Assembly (NCBI GenBank): GCA_045658305.1
Contig: JAZOUT010000139.1
Location: 1-45,192 of the forward strand
Reading direction: 5' to 3'
Length of the DNA stretch: 45,192 nucleotides
Source: Aphodosoma sp045658305
GTDB lineage: Bacteria; Bacteroidota; Bacteroidia; Bacteroidales; Paludibacteraceae
A program made the position numbers and the translations under genes. Positions 1-8,950 of the stretch are shown piece after piece; the first letter of the stretch is position 1, and each line of letters starts with the position of its first letter. The notes below the pieces were generated by a model that saw nothing but the letters and a program-made list of their open reading frames with translations, was not told the origin of the DNA and ran no database searches.

Positions 1-1353
1 CATAACCCTTTTGCCCATAGTGTTATAAACGTCAATACGTTCATCTTTTTCAAAATCAACACGTAACGTTCTATCTTGCAAGTTATAATACACATTCTCC
101 TTCTTTTTAGGAGTATCAACTTTATTTCTGTTTATTTCAGCGTTAATATAACAATCCTTCACTTCTCCATATCCCGAAATTGTATATTTACGCTTAAAAA
201 CTACCTCTCCTTTTTCATCAAATGCACAAATCACCTTGCCCGGACCTCCGCCATCAATATGGGCATGATTTGTTATTGCCCAACCTGTCGTAGAACCATA
301 GCGTTCAGTAACTATTGTTCTCCATGGATAATCTGTATCGGCTTCATAATAAGTAACTTTTTTTAATGTACCATATTTCTTGTCTTCAATAGATTCTATT
401 TTTTCAACTACCAAGCGAGATAAATTCTCTTCTTTTTCTTTTATATTAGATGAATTTACATATTTAAGATGCTGTAACCAATCAAACACTCTAATAGTAT
501 CCCCGATTTCTACACCTAAATCATATAGCAAAACTTCAGCCCCATCATTATATGCAAATACTTTCTGTTCTCCAACATCTTCTCTTATTAAAGCTAAAAA
601 TTGTTTATTTGCTAAATTAGCATCGTATGCCTCCCAAAGTTTCGTATAAACCACACCATTAATTATAGTATCACCTTCTATTTTTTCAGTATATGTATAA
701 TATGTCTCAATATCATCTCCATCATCTGCACCACTATACACCACATTCCAACTATACCCCTCAACTACCATCGGGTTATAACACTCCCAATCTTTCGAAC
801 GTTCAATCAAAACTCCATCCTCATCTTCAACCGAAGATAAATAATAAGCACCTCCATCAAGTATGTAATATTCATATCCATACCCCTCAATCCAACAATA
901 CTCTTCAAAATCCATTCTTTTCAAGGTATTCCCTCTTTTGTTTTTCACATATTTGACGTTTTCGCACACACTACTACCACTTTCTTTTAATCTATCACCT
1001 AAATTAAGGTTAAAGTTGATAATCAAGTCTTTATAATACACCTGATTTAGATAACTATATCCATATTCCCAGACTTTCCCTTCCTCTGCATTTTCCATCA
1101 TTAATCTATATAATTTCCAATCAATTTTATTATAAGATCTATGTACTTTTTTATATGTTTCACCTCCTATAACCGAATCCCCATCTACTTTATAATAATG
1201 TGAAGTAGGTGGTAGATTATCTATACTATCAATACCAGTAAATCCTCCGTGAACTAAAACACTCCAAATACGTCCTTCAACCAATATAGGCTGATACGCC
1301 ATGACGTTTATAACTATAAACATCAAGCAACTAATAAAAAATAATCGTTTCAT
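1..1353 (-). CDS. Secreted protein of unknown function, 3' end cut by window edge
   Basis: An uninterrupted minus-strand frame of 451 codons runs from an ATG at 1353 off the left edge, so the C-terminus is missing. The first 19 or so residues (MKRLFFISCLMFIVINVMA) look like a signal peptide. The body has two loosely repeated units. Each starts near a W-S/N-V motif and continues with a YY...DGD or EGDT segment, as in EGDTIINGVVYTKL around residues 200-220. The visible C-terminal stretch, ending in IDVYNTMGKRVM, resembles the start of a T9SS type A sorting domain. I do not recognise a specific family; this style of repeated secreted protein is common in Bacteroidales. A Bacteroidota-type promoter lies upstream at 1399-1429. 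The secreted-protein call is firm, the T9SS tail moderately so, and function is unknown. Confidence 0.85.
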   Translation of the reverse strand, partial: MKRLFFISCLMFIVINVMAYQPILVEGRIWSVLVHGGFTGIDSIDNLPPTSHYYKVDGDSVIGGETYKKVHRSYNKIDWKLYRLMMENAEEGKVWEYGYSYLNQVYYKDLIINFNLNLGDRLKESGSSVCENVKYVKNKRGNTLKRMDFEEYCWIEGYGYEYYILDGGAYYLSSVEDEDGVLIERSKDWECYNPMVVEGYSWNVVYSGADDGDDIETYYTYTEKIEGDTIINGVVYTKLWEAYDANLANKQFLALIREDVGEQKVFAYNDGAEVLLYDLGVEIGDTIRVFDWLQHLKYVNSSNIKEKEENLSRLVVEKIESIEDKKYGTLKKVTYYEADTDYPWRTIVTERYGSTTGWAITNHAHIDGGGPGKVICAFDEKGEVVFKRKYTISGYGEVKDCYINAEINRNKVDTPKKKENVYYNLQDRTLRVDFEKDERIDVYNTMGKRVM

Positions 1354-1398
1354 AAACAGAGGGCTTTATATTTTTTTAGTCAACTATTTTTCTCGTTG

Positions 1399-1429
1399 CA
1401 AATATACAAAATTTTTTCGCCAAAAGCAA
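1399..1429 (-). promoter_or_regulatory. Probable Bacteroidota promoter for the leftmost gene
   Basis: On the minus strand, TATATTTG (1406 down to 1399) matches the -7 consensus TAnnTTTG. A TTG (1429-1427) sits 20 nt further upstream as the -33 element. This would start transcription about 40 nt before the ATG at 1353. Confidence 0.5.
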
Positions 1430-1468
1430 GTTTTTGCACGATTTTTTTAGCATGAATATAAAAATTAC

Positions 1469-1496
1469 GCATTCTGCATTGTGCATTGTGCATTTT
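1469..1496. repeat. Heptamer tandem array, 4 units
   Basis: Units are GCATTCT, GCATTGT, GCATTGT and GCATTTT, directly upstream of smpB. The second unit supplies the TTG of the apparent smpB -33 element. Confidence 0.8.
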
Positions 1497-1508
1497 TTAG
1501 TAACTTTG
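1479..1508 (+). promoter_or_regulatory. smpB promoter
   Basis: TTG at 1479-1481 and TAACTTTG at 1501-1508, separated by 19 nt, match the Bacteroidota -33/-7 consensus. The predicted start of transcription is near 1515, which rules out the upstream ATG at 1481 and supports translation from 1532. Confidence 0.75.
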
Positions 1509-1531
1509 CAAAAATAAGAAATTTAGTAAAA

Positions 1532-1987
1532 ATGAAACCACAACAACAAGTAAATATCAAGAATAAGCGTGCGAGTTTCGATTACGAATTGGTTGAACGA
1601 TTCACTGCGGGATTGGTATTGTATGGCACTGAAATTAAGTCGATTCGTGAGGGCAAAGCGAGCCTTGTCGACACCTTTTGCCAATTCTCTGCTGGCGAAC
1701 TTTGGGTGCGTAATATGCAAATCTCAGCCTATCGTTTAGGCTACTACTATAACCATGATGTTAAACGCGAACGCAAACTTTTGCTCAACAAACGCGAACT
1801 TCGCAAACTCGAAAAAGCCACTAAAGAGACGGGCTACACCATCGTGCCAACTAAACTTTTCACTAACGAAAAGGGTTTAGCCAAACTCGAAATAGCACTC
1901 GCTCGAGGTAAAAAAGCCTACGACAAACGCGAAACTCTTAAGGAAAAAGAAGACCGTCGCGACATGGATCGTGCCATGAAATTTTAA
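1532..1987 (+). CDS. smpB: SsrA-binding protein SmpB
   Basis: SmpB binds tmRNA and delivers it to stalled ribosomes for trans-translation. The 151-residue product has the family's usual length and features. These include the N-terminal KNKRASFDYELVERF, the LYGTEIKSIREGKASLVDTF core, the NMQISAY motif, and the basic C-terminal tail with DKRETLKEKEDRRDMDRAMKF. The start at 1532 (MKPQQQVNIKN) is preferred because an in-frame ATG at 1481 lies inside the promoter. It is transcribed alone or with the downstream carboxypeptidase-regulatory protein. Repeat copy A begins 8 nt after the stop. No tmRNA gene was seen in the window. Confidence 0.97.
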   Translation: MKPQQQVNIKNKRASFDYELVERFTAGLVLYGTEIKSIREGKASLVDTFCQFSAGELWVRNMQISAYRLGYYYNHDVKRERKLLLNKRELRKLEKATKETGYTIVPTKLFTNEKGLAKLEIALARGKKAYDKRETLKEKEDRRDMDRAMKF

Positions 1988-1995
1988 GACTAAAA

Positions 1996-2111
1996 AATAC
2001 ACAATGTGAGTGTGTATTCGCTCTTAAAATTTCTAAAATTTAAATATACTATAGAGATACCTGCAAGCAAGGTGCTCCTTACCTTAAAAATACACACTCT
2101 CAATGTGTATT
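1996..2111 (+). repeat. Palindrome-bounded intergenic repeat, copy A
   Basis: 116 bp. Each end is a 23-nt imperfect palindrome of the form AATACACA-N7-TGTGTATT (1996-2018 and 2089-2111). The two ends are inverted copies of each other at 21 of 23 positions. The interior shares the AAATTTAAATATA and CTGCAAGCAA segments with copy B. It fills almost the whole spacer between smpB and the next gene. Confidence 0.85.
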
Positions 2112-2125
2112 TAATTCCAAAAATC

Positions 2126-3349
2126 ATGAAAATCATTCTTTACATATTATCACTTTTATTATTCCCATTTTCGCTCTTAGCGCAAACCTTAGTCGGTACT
2201 GTCCTCGACGAAGATGGTGAGCCTCTTCCTTATGCTTCAGTTTATGTGCGAAATAATCCAATTGGGGGCACTATGACTGATATGAATGGGCAATATGTTC
2301 TTGAGTTAGATTCTACCACAGCATCTATCGACGAAGTTATATTCTCTTTCATAGGTTATCGTACCGAAGAATTTTCTGTAGCATCTATAATCTCCGATTC
2401 TAATTTTGTTGTCACTCTCATTGAACAGCCAATTATGCTTGAAGGTGCAACCGTAAAAGCTAAAATATCAAAGAAAGAGAGTCAGAAACTCAAACGTGAA
2501 GCTTTGGAGAAGTTTGTAGAACAAATGCGTGAAGATTTTCCAAAACGTACTGCCGAATATCCTGTTTTTTCGATGTATAATGGTTCGCAAGATGCTCGTC
2601 AACTTATTCATCATGAGGTGATAGGTGTAATGTCTGAGTATCCAATTGATAACAGATACGGTGGCGATTCTGTTGCACTTGTTGTGAAATCGGTCAAAGA
2701 ATTTACTACCGACGAGGCAAAAATAGCTTATGACAAGTTTAATGAAATAACAGATGACCGTCTTAATAGCAAGAAAAATAAAAAAAAGAAAGTCAAACTA
2801 TCTTATACAAAGCGCAATTTAGACGACCAATCTCTCCGTATGCACCGCTTTCTTTGGGGTGGTTCTACAGGTTCCTTAATTGATATGTTAAATATCAAGA
2901 AACCAGCTAAATGGGACTATACTATGATTGGCGATGATGCTGTGTTGACCTATACCGAAAAAGAGAACTATATGGGCATCGTGAAAGGCGAATTGCAACT
3001 CCATTTTTATGTCGATCCAGTTACTTTCCAAATCAATAAAATAGCCCAAAGTCTTTCTGGTGAATTGCATATCCCATTTGGTTATAAGCTTAAGGATGAT
3101 GAACTTGAGTTTATTAATGCCCTTCAATTTGGACATGATACCCTCGACCGTTATCGTGTTCGTCATGCCTATGTCGATGTGCTTCGCAATGTCTTCTTCC
3201 GTCGTACTCCCGACGGCAACGTCGTGGTCCGTGAAAAAAATCTCGAAGTGTCAGGCGATTTAATCGACAGTAAAAAGAAAAAATTAACCTATAGTGCCGA
3301 AGCTAAAGCTATTGTATCTGGTTCTCCAAAAGTAAAAAAAAGCTTGTAG
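2126..3349 (+). CDS. Secreted protein with carboxypeptidase regulatory-like (CarboxypepD_reg) domain
   Basis: 407 residues from the ATG at 2126. This start is chosen because it opens a clean signal peptide, MKIILYILSLLLFPFSLLAQ, and because the in-frame ATG at 2006 lies inside repeat copy A. Residues about 20-105 form a CarboxypepD_reg-like beta-sandwich (TLVGTVLDEDGEPLPYASVYV through SFIGYRTEEF), the fold also found at the N-terminus of SusC proteins. The rest (about 110-407) is a conserved-looking but unassigned region. It has a basic patch (KKNKKKKVKLSYTKRN) and a LHFYVDPVTFQINKI segment resembling outer-membrane-associated DUF5686-type proteins. It is probably periplasmic or outer-membrane associated. 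Specific function unknown. Confidence 0.85.
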   Translation: MKIILYILSLLLFPFSLLAQTLVGTVLDEDGEPLPYASVYVRNNPIGGTMTDMNGQYVLELDSTTASIDEVIFSFIGYRTEEFSVASIISDSNFVVTLIEQPIMLEGATVKAKISKKESQKLKREALEKFVEQMREDFPKRTAEYPVFSMYNGSQDARQLIHHEVIGVMSEYPIDNRYGGDSVALVVKSVKEFTTDEAKIAYDKFNEITDDRLNSKKNKKKKVKLSYTKRNLDDQSLRMHRFLWGGSTGSLIDMLNIKKPAKWDYTMIGDDAVLTYTEKENYMGIVKGELQLHFYVDPVTFQINKIAQSLSGELHIPFGYKLKDDELEFINALQFGHDTLDRYRVRHAYVDVLRNVFFRRTPDGNVVVREKNLEVSGDLIDSKKKKLTYSAEAKAIVSGSPKVKKSL

Positions 3350-3351
3350 TT

Positions 3352-3385
3352 TTTGTCTAAATATTAGATTTTTTATGTATCTTTG
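3352..3385 (+). promoter_or_regulatory. Promoter for the secreted-protein pair at 3413-4976
   Basis: TTTG at 3352-3355 and TATCTTTG at 3378-3385, 22 nt apart. The predicted transcription start near 3391 makes the ATG at 3383 impossible and favours translation from 3413. Confidence 0.75.
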
Positions 3386-3412
3386 CATGTTAAAATGCAT
3401 AAAAAATCTGTT

Positions 3413-3889
3413 ATGAAAAAGAATCTATTTTTATTGTTTTTTGTCTTGGCATTTTCATCTATTTTAAGTGCCGAGACATCTTTGTTTGTAGAGTATCTTT
3501 CTGATGATGAATCAGAATTTGTAATGTCTGTTGTTGGTAGAATTGAAATTAAAGACGAAGTTTTCCGACTTGTTGATGTTAATGGCGAAGTATTAGCATC
3601 TTGCAATTTATATGAAGTTCGAAAAATTGTTTTTCAAGAATCTTCTGTAAGTATAGATGATGTGGATAAAAGTACTATTATTGTGTATCCAAATCCTACT
3701 CAAGATTTTTTATTTGTTGAAGGTTTGATATTTAATGATATAGTCCGCATTTTTGATTTAGATGGCAAGCTGATTACTATGTCAGAATCAGACAATAGTG
3801 GTACTGTTATGTTATCAGTTTCAAATCTGCCCAACGGAGTATATCTTCTTCAAGTTGGTGTAGAAATTGTAAAATTTATTAAACAATAA
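3413..3889 (+). CDS. Small secreted protein with T9SS type A sorting domain
   Basis: 158 residues. The signal peptide is MKKNLFLLFFVLAFSSILSA. A short N-terminal region follows with the motif NLYEVRKIVFQ (around residue 70). This belongs to the Y-x-V-x-x-I-x-F pattern common in Bacteroidales surface proteins. The C-terminal 75 residues form a typical T9SS sorting domain: IIVYPNPTQDFLFVEG, then VRIFDLDGKLI, then LPNGVYLLQVG, ending in VKFIKQ. The protein is therefore expected to cross the outer membrane through the type IX system and be anchored or released there. It is almost all signal, so it may be an adaptor or short surface protein. It is co-transcribed with the next gene (13 nt spacer). 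Confidence 0.88.
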   Translation: MKKNLFLLFFVLAFSSILSAETSLFVEYLSDDESEFVMSVVGRIEIKDEVFRLVDVNGEVLASCNLYEVRKIVFQESSVSIDDVDKSTIIVYPNPTQDFLFVEGLIFNDIVRIFDLDGKLITMSESDNSGTVMLSVSNLPNGVYLLQVGVEIVKFIKQ

Positions 3890-3902
3890 AAATTATCTAA
3901 CT

Positions 3903-4976
3903 ATGAGACGAATATTTATAATAATAATTTCCTTTTTTTTCTTTTCATTCGGATTTGCTCAAATGTATGTTTGGCAAGATTCTATATTAGTAGGTGATTA
4001 TGCTATTGGAGAAGTTGATAGTGTTAAATTTTATAAGCCTAAATCATCTGTTGATACAATTCGACAAGAGCCAACTATAGGAGGAATAAATGCCCAATTC
4101 TCTGTGTCAGAAAGTGCTACTGTATTTTTTTCGCAAGGTAACCTTCGTTATAACCCATCTGCTCAAGAGTGGGCTTTTGCTTCATCTCAAATAAGTAGAG
4201 TAGGGGATGGTAATACGTCAATTGCGGAAGATTATGCTGGTTGGATCGATCTTTTTGGATGGGGAACAAGTGGCTATAATGGTGTTATGCCATATCTTTC
4301 TGTTCAAGATTACACTAAATACGCAAATATTCAAGATATAGCTGAAACAAATTATGACTGGGGTGTTTATAACAAAATATCTAATGGTGGTAATGAGGTT
4401 GGCTTGTGGCGTACACTAACTGCTGATGAATGGATGTATCTTTTTTTCTCTCGTCCTAATGCTGATTCTCTTTTTGCCTTTGCAATAGTTGATAATGTAA
4501 AGGGGCTTATTATTTTGCCTGATAATTGGCAAAAACTTGAAGATATTGATTTTCGACCAAGTACGACACGTGGCTTGTGGCCTGAAGGTAAATATTTTTG
4601 GAATATGGCAAGCGATAATTATGAGCATAATACATTTGATAAAAATCAGTGGGCAAAAATGGAAACCGCTGGAGCTATTTTCCTTCCTGCAGCAGGTTAT
4701 CGCAAAGGTCTTGAAATTGAAGAGATCAATGAGTATGGTGCATATTGGACATCTTCCGGGAGAGATGATGATTTTGCCTATCGTTGTATTTTCTATTCTT
4801 CAATGTTAAGCCCTGGTGGTAGTAATATTACATATTATTATGGTTATTCTGTGCGTTTAGTTCAAGATGCAGTTAAAACTATTCAGCCTGAAGGCGAAAT
4901 GCTAGTTTTTAGATCTAATTCAGAAATAGACCGATATTTTGTTAATCAAGTTGATAGCATAACTTATAGAAAATAA
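3903..4976 (+). CDS. Secreted protein with FSQGNL-type (FISUMP-like) domain
   Basis: 357 residues with signal peptide MRRIFIIIISFFFFSFGFAQ. The mature protein begins with MYVWQDSILVGDYAIGEVDS and ends with LVFRSNSEIDRYFVNQVDS. The same Y-x-[IV]-x-x-VDS-[IV] motif thus flanks the core at both ends. The core (about 60-330) contains TVFFSQGNLRYNP, AGWIDLFGWGTSG, LWRTLTADEWMYLF, FLPAAGYRKG and AYWTSSGRDDDFAYR. This organisation is seen in many Bacteroidales surface proteins related to the Fibrobacter paralogous (FISUMP) and DUF1566-like sulfatase-modifying-type folds. No catalytic residues can be argued. It is second in an operon with the small T9SS protein. Confidence 0.8.
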   Translation: MRRIFIIIISFFFFSFGFAQMYVWQDSILVGDYAIGEVDSVKFYKPKSSVDTIRQEPTIGGINAQFSVSESATVFFSQGNLRYNPSAQEWAFASSQISRVGDGNTSIAEDYAGWIDLFGWGTSGYNGVMPYLSVQDYTKYANIQDIAETNYDWGVYNKISNGGNEVGLWRTLTADEWMYLFFSRPNADSLFAFAIVDNVKGLIILPDNWQKLEDIDFRPSTTRGLWPEGKYFWNMASDNYEHNTFDKNQWAKMETAGAIFLPAAGYRKGLEIEEINEYGAYWTSSGRDDDFAYRCIFYSSMLSPGGSNITYYYGYSVRLVQDAVKTIQPEGEMLVFRSNSEIDRYFVNQVDSITYRK

Positions 4977-4997
4977 TTTTTACTCTTTTATTTTATT

Positions 4998-6416
4998 ATG
5001 ATAACATTCATTCTTTCAATAGTTATTCTCGTTTTAGGATATCTAATTTATGGAAAGGTGGTGGCTCGAATTTTCGGTGAAGACCATACTCGACTAACAC
5101 CAGCTATTGTTAATCCCGATGGTGTTGACTATGTCGCAATGCCTTGGTGGAAAATATTTCTCATTCAATTCCTCAACATTGCTGGTCTCGGACCTATTTT
5201 TGGTGCAATTATGGGCGTAATGTTCGGCCCTTCTGCCTTTCTTTGGATTGTCTTTGGTTCTATTTTTGGTGGAGCTGTTCACGACTACCTTTCTGGTATG
5301 CTCTCTCTTCGTCGCAATGGCGCATCTTTGCCCGAACTTGTTGGCGAACAACTTGGTTCTAGTGTAAAACAATTTATGCGTGCCTTTTCGCTTATCCTTA
5401 TGGTGCTCGTTGGGGCTGTTTTTGTTAGTGGCCCTGCCGGATTGCTTGCTGGGATGGTTGATTCTATTAGTGTCACTTGGTGGATTGTAATTATTTTTAT
5501 TTATTACATGCTTGCCACTCTTCTTCCTATCGACAAACTTATTGGCAAAATATATCCACTTTTTGGCTTTGCTCTGCTTTTTATGGCGGTAGGAATTTTG
5601 GTTTCTCTATTTATAAATAATGCACCAATTCCTGAAATAACATCAGGGCTAGCGTCTCAACATCCTCAAGGCTATTCTATTTTTCCAATGATGTTTGTCT
5701 CTATTGCTTGTGGTGCAGTTTCTGGTTTCCATGCTACTCAGTCGCCTATGATGGCGCGTTGCATGGTTAACGAAAAGTATGCTCGCCCATGCTTCTATGG
5801 TGCTATGATTGCCGAAGGTATTGTGGCTCTTATTTGGGCTGCCGCAGCTTCTTCTTTCTTTGGCTCTGTCAATGGCCTTCAAGACTATGTTGCCTCTCTT
5901 CCTGCTACTGCCAACAAGGCTGCCGAGGTTGTTAATCTTATCTCTAATAGTTGGTTAGGTAAGTTTGGAGGCATATTGGCTGTACTTGGCGTGGTTGCTG
6001 CCCCTATCACATCTGGCGACACTGCTCTCCGGTCTGCTCGTCTTATTGCTGCCGATTTCCTTCATATCGACCAAAAACCTATCGCAAAACGTCTTATTGT
6101 GGCTGTCCCTTTATTTGTTGGTACTTTTATCCTTTTGCAAATTAATTTTGATATCATTTGGCGCTATTTTGCTTGGAGCAATCAAACGCTCTCTGTCTTT
6201 ACATTTTGGGCTCTAACGGTTTATCTCTATAAAGAAAAACGCAACTATTGGATCACTATCCTTCCTGCTCTCTTTATGACGGCCGTTTGCTCAGCATATA
6301 TTATGGTGGCTCCCGAAGGTTTTGACTTTCCACTGTACATAGGCTACATTGCCGCCGCAATAGTTTGTCTTGTATTCACTCTTTTGTTCATTCGTTTTAC
6401 AAGAAATAAAAAGTAA
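4998..6416 (+). CDS. cstA: CstA-family transporter (carbon starvation protein A)
   Basis: 472 residues, almost entirely hydrophobic with about 13 membrane segments. The family signature is clear: an N-terminal GYLIYGKVVARIFGED, then TPAIVNPDGVDYVAM, WWKIFLIQFLNIAGLGPIFG, VHDYLSGMLSLRRNG, and AVSGFHATQSPMMARC. CstA and its relative BtsT take up peptides or pyruvate when carbon is scarce. E. coli CstA is about 700 residues; this is the shorter form, without the C-terminal extension, that is usual in Bacteroidota. Which substrate it carries cannot be told from sequence. The spacer from the preceding secreted-protein operon is only 21 nt, so read-through is possible. Confidence 0.92.
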   Translation: MITFILSIVILVLGYLIYGKVVARIFGEDHTRLTPAIVNPDGVDYVAMPWWKIFLIQFLNIAGLGPIFGAIMGVMFGPSAFLWIVFGSIFGGAVHDYLSGMLSLRRNGASLPELVGEQLGSSVKQFMRAFSLILMVLVGAVFVSGPAGLLAGMVDSISVTWWIVIIFIYYMLATLLPIDKLIGKIYPLFGFALLFMAVGILVSLFINNAPIPEITSGLASQHPQGYSIFPMMFVSIACGAVSGFHATQSPMMARCMVNEKYARPCFYGAMIAEGIVALIWAAAASSFFGSVNGLQDYVASLPATANKAAEVVNLISNSWLGKFGGILAVLGVVAAPITSGDTALRSARLIAADFLHIDQKPIAKRLIVAVPLFVGTFILLQINFDIIWRYFAWSNQTLSVFTFWALTVYLYKEKRNYWITILPALFMTAVCSAYIMVAPEGFDFPLYIGYIAAAIVCLVFTLLFIRFTRNKK

Positions 6417-6450
6417 TTTGTTTTATAGTTATTATAGTTGCTATAATTTT

Positions 6451-6471
6451 CAACTCTCAATTCTCAACTCA
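6451..6471. repeat. Heptamer tandem array, 3 units
   Basis: Units CAACTCT, CAATTCT and CAACTCA lie immediately before the helicase start codon. They are the same type as the arrays at 10772-10806 and 22269-22289. Confidence 0.7.
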
Positions 6472-6475
6472 TAAA

Positions 6476-8950
6476 ATGACTATTTACGAAATTGCCGAAG
6501 AATTTATTCAGTTGACCAACTGTTCTGTTTTTCTAACAGGGAAGGCTGGAACAGGAAAGACAACCATGCTTCGTCAAATTCGTGAAGTGGCATTCAAACA
6601 GACTGCCGTAGTTGCCCCTACAGGTGTGGCGGCTATCAATGCAGGGGGCACCACTATTCACTCTTTTTTTCAACTTCCTTTTTCTCCCTTTTTACCAACC
6701 ATAGAGGCGAAAAAAGCCTTTATTGCTAAGCAACAGGTTAGTAGTGTTCGTCGTAAAATCTACCGCGAACTTGAACTTCTCATCATTGACGAGGTCTCTA
6801 TGGTGCGCGCCGATGTGCTTGATGCTATCGACACAGTGTTGCGTCACTATCGTTTTCGTCCGAATGAGCCATTCGGGGGCGTGCAAGTTGTCTTTATTGG
6901 CGATATGTATCAGTTGCCGCCTGTGTGCGTAGGCGAGGAGTGGGAGTTGTTGCGTCGCTATTATGCTACGCCTTATTTCTTTCATTCACAAGCAATTCAG
7001 CAACAGCTACCAATCTATATCGAACTCGACAAAATATTCCGTCAAAGCAATCAGCAGTTTATCAATCTTCTCAACGAAGTGCGTAATAATCAGCTTACTC
7101 CCGACACTCTGCGCCTTTTGAATCTTTGTTATAAACCTGATTTTCGCAATGTCGATGAATATATAACTCTCACAACTCACAATGCCTCGGCTGATGCTAT
7201 AAACAATGATGAGTTGTCGAAAATCGATGCCCCATACTATAAATTTGTGGCGCATATAGACCGTGATTTCCCTGAACGAAATTTTCCTACCGAAGTAGAA
7301 CTCTCGCTTAAACTTGGCGCAAAAGTTATGTTTATTGCCAACGATATGGCTCAACCTCGTCGTTATTATAATGGTAAAATCGGAGAAATCACTGAGATAA
7401 ATAATGGTGAAATTTGGGTTACTTGCGATGGAGAGGACGAGGCTATCAAGGTCTCTCTTGAGGTGTGGGAGAATAAATCTTATACTATCGACCCTAAAAC
7501 TAATCAGATAGAGGAGAAGCTTTTAGGTACTTTCACGCAATATCCATTGCGATTGGCATGGGCTATTACTATTCACAAAAGTCAGGGCTTGACCTTCGAT
7601 AGGGTAGTGATTGATGCTGCGGCGGCTTTTGCGTCAGGGCAGGTGTATGTTGCCCTTTCTCGTTGTCGTTCGCTTGATGGTATTGTACTTACATCGCAAA
7701 TCAATCCATATTCTCTTGCTGTTGACCCTCAGATAGTTCGCTATAGCGAACAGCGTCTGCCTGTGGTCGAATTGGAGCGTCAAGTTGAACTTTTCAAGTC
7801 TCGTTATAGTGTGCAACTGCTCGCCAAACTTTTCAGTCTTGAAGATTTGATGTCGCATACGTTCGATTTTGTCAATTATATCAAGACAGTTTTGGCTGAT
7901 TTCAATGAGGATACGGCACCTTATCTCGACGAATTTCTCTCTCGTGTCAATGAGTTATATGGTGTTGCTCAACGTTTTTTGGCTCAACTGCTTTCGTTTA
8001 ATCCTAAGACCGATATTGTGCGTATTGCCGAGCGAGTAAAGGCTGCTTCGGGCTATTTTGTGCCGCAACTTGATGATTTGTTGGTGCTTATTGAGTCTTC
8101 GCCTGCAATTACCGAGAGCAAAGTCGAAGCCCAAGATTATGTCGAACGCTTGCAGGCTGTGTTTGAAATCGCATCGCAACTTCGACATGTCATAGCTGGT
8201 ATTGCCGATGATATTTCGGTGGTAAATTATTTCGATGTAAAGCAGTCGTACAAAGTTCCTCCTTTCAAAGTTAAAGCTTATGTTGTTGAACGTGAGGTGA
8301 AAATGCTTAAAACAGAGCATCCGAAACTCTATAAACAACTTGCAACTTGGCGCAATGACTATTGCAAGGAACAGAATATTCCTGCTTTTGCGATGTTTAG
8401 TAATGCAACTTTGGTCGAAGTGTCTAACAAATTGCCGATTGAAATAGAGCAACTTACTAAAATCAAGGGTTTTGGTAAGGTCAAAATTCAACGCTATGGC
8501 AAAGAGTGTGTCGATATAGTTCGTATCTATTGCCGTGAAAATGGCATTGATGCCTCTGCTCAAGCAGATATTGCTTTTGAGCCTGAAACTGAATGTGTTG
8601 ATGAAAACCCTAAGCCCCGTAAGCGTAAAGAGAAAGAAAAAGTGGAAAAACTTCCAACTGAAGAAATAACCTATTCGCTTCTTGCTCAGGATAAAACGCC
8701 ACAAGAGGTTGCTGACGAGCGAGGTCTTGTAGTCAGTACAATCTATACCCACATCGCCAAACTCATACATGCGAAAAAAATCGACATCCAACAATATGTC
8801 GATGCCGATTTATTAAGTAGGGTTATGTCGATTCTTGCGGAAACTCCTGAAATATCTAATTCTGAGTTATTTGAACAGCTTGATGGCGCTGCAACTTATG
8901 ATGATTTGAAGCTTATTCGCGCTCATCAAGTATCAATTCTCAATCAATAG
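6476..8950 (+). CDS. PIF1-like superfamily 1B DNA helicase with HRDC-like and helix-turn-helix C-terminus
   Basis: 824 residues. Walker A is GKAGTGKTT (22-30) and Walker B is LLIIDEVSM (101-109). APTGVAAINAGGTTIHSFF (47-65) is the PIF1 motif Ia region, and WAITIHKSQGLTFDRVVID (about 360-380) is the conserved 1B helicase motif before YVALSRCRSLDG. After the helicase core comes a linker of about 200 residues. An HRDC-like nucleic-acid-binding segment follows (ATWRNDYCKEQNIPAFAMFS...IKGFGKVKIQRYG, about 620-690). The end carries a helix-turn-helix (LLAQDKTPQEVADERGLVVSTIYTHIAKL, about 740-770) of the type found at the end of RecQ and PIF1 helicases in Bacteroidota. It probably unwinds DNA 5'-3' during replication or repair. 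Its last 11 bp overlap the convergent tdk gene. Confidence 0.93.
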   Translation: MTIYEIAEEFIQLTNCSVFLTGKAGTGKTTMLRQIREVAFKQTAVVAPTGVAAINAGGTTIHSFFQLPFSPFLPTIEAKKAFIAKQQVSSVRRKIYRELELLIIDEVSMVRADVLDAIDTVLRHYRFRPNEPFGGVQVVFIGDMYQLPPVCVGEEWELLRRYYATPYFFHSQAIQQQLPIYIELDKIFRQSNQQFINLLNEVRNNQLTPDTLRLLNLCYKPDFRNVDEYITLTTHNASADAINNDELSKIDAPYYKFVAHIDRDFPERNFPTEVELSLKLGAKVMFIANDMAQPRRYYNGKIGEITEINNGEIWVTCDGEDEAIKVSLEVWENKSYTIDPKTNQIEEKLLGTFTQYPLRLAWAITIHKSQGLTFDRVVIDAAAAFASGQVYVALSRCRSLDGIVLTSQINPYSLAVDPQIVRYSEQRLPVVELERQVELFKSRYSVQLLAKLFSLEDLMSHTFDFVNYIKTVLADFNEDTAPYLDEFLSRVNELYGVAQRFLAQLLSFNPKTDIVRIAERVKAASGYFVPQLDDLLVLIESSPAITESKVEAQDYVERLQAVFEIASQLRHVIAGIADDISVVNYFDVKQSYKVPPFKVKAYVVEREVKMLKTEHPKLYKQLATWRNDYCKEQNIPAFAMFSNATLVEVSNKLPIEIEQLTKIKGFGKVKIQRYGKECVDIVRIYCRENGIDASAQADIAFEPETECVDENPKPRKRKEKEKVEKLPTEEITYSLLAQDKTPQEVADERGLVVSTIYTHIAKLIHAKKIDIQQYVDADLLSRVMSILAETPEISNSELFEQLDGAATYDDLKLIRAHQVSILNQ

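Noticed and set aside
7955..8794. Long open frame antisense to the helicase C-terminal half
   Set aside because: It has no start context or recognisable domain, and its composition is what the complement of the helicase gene would give. It is a shadow of the plus-strand gene.
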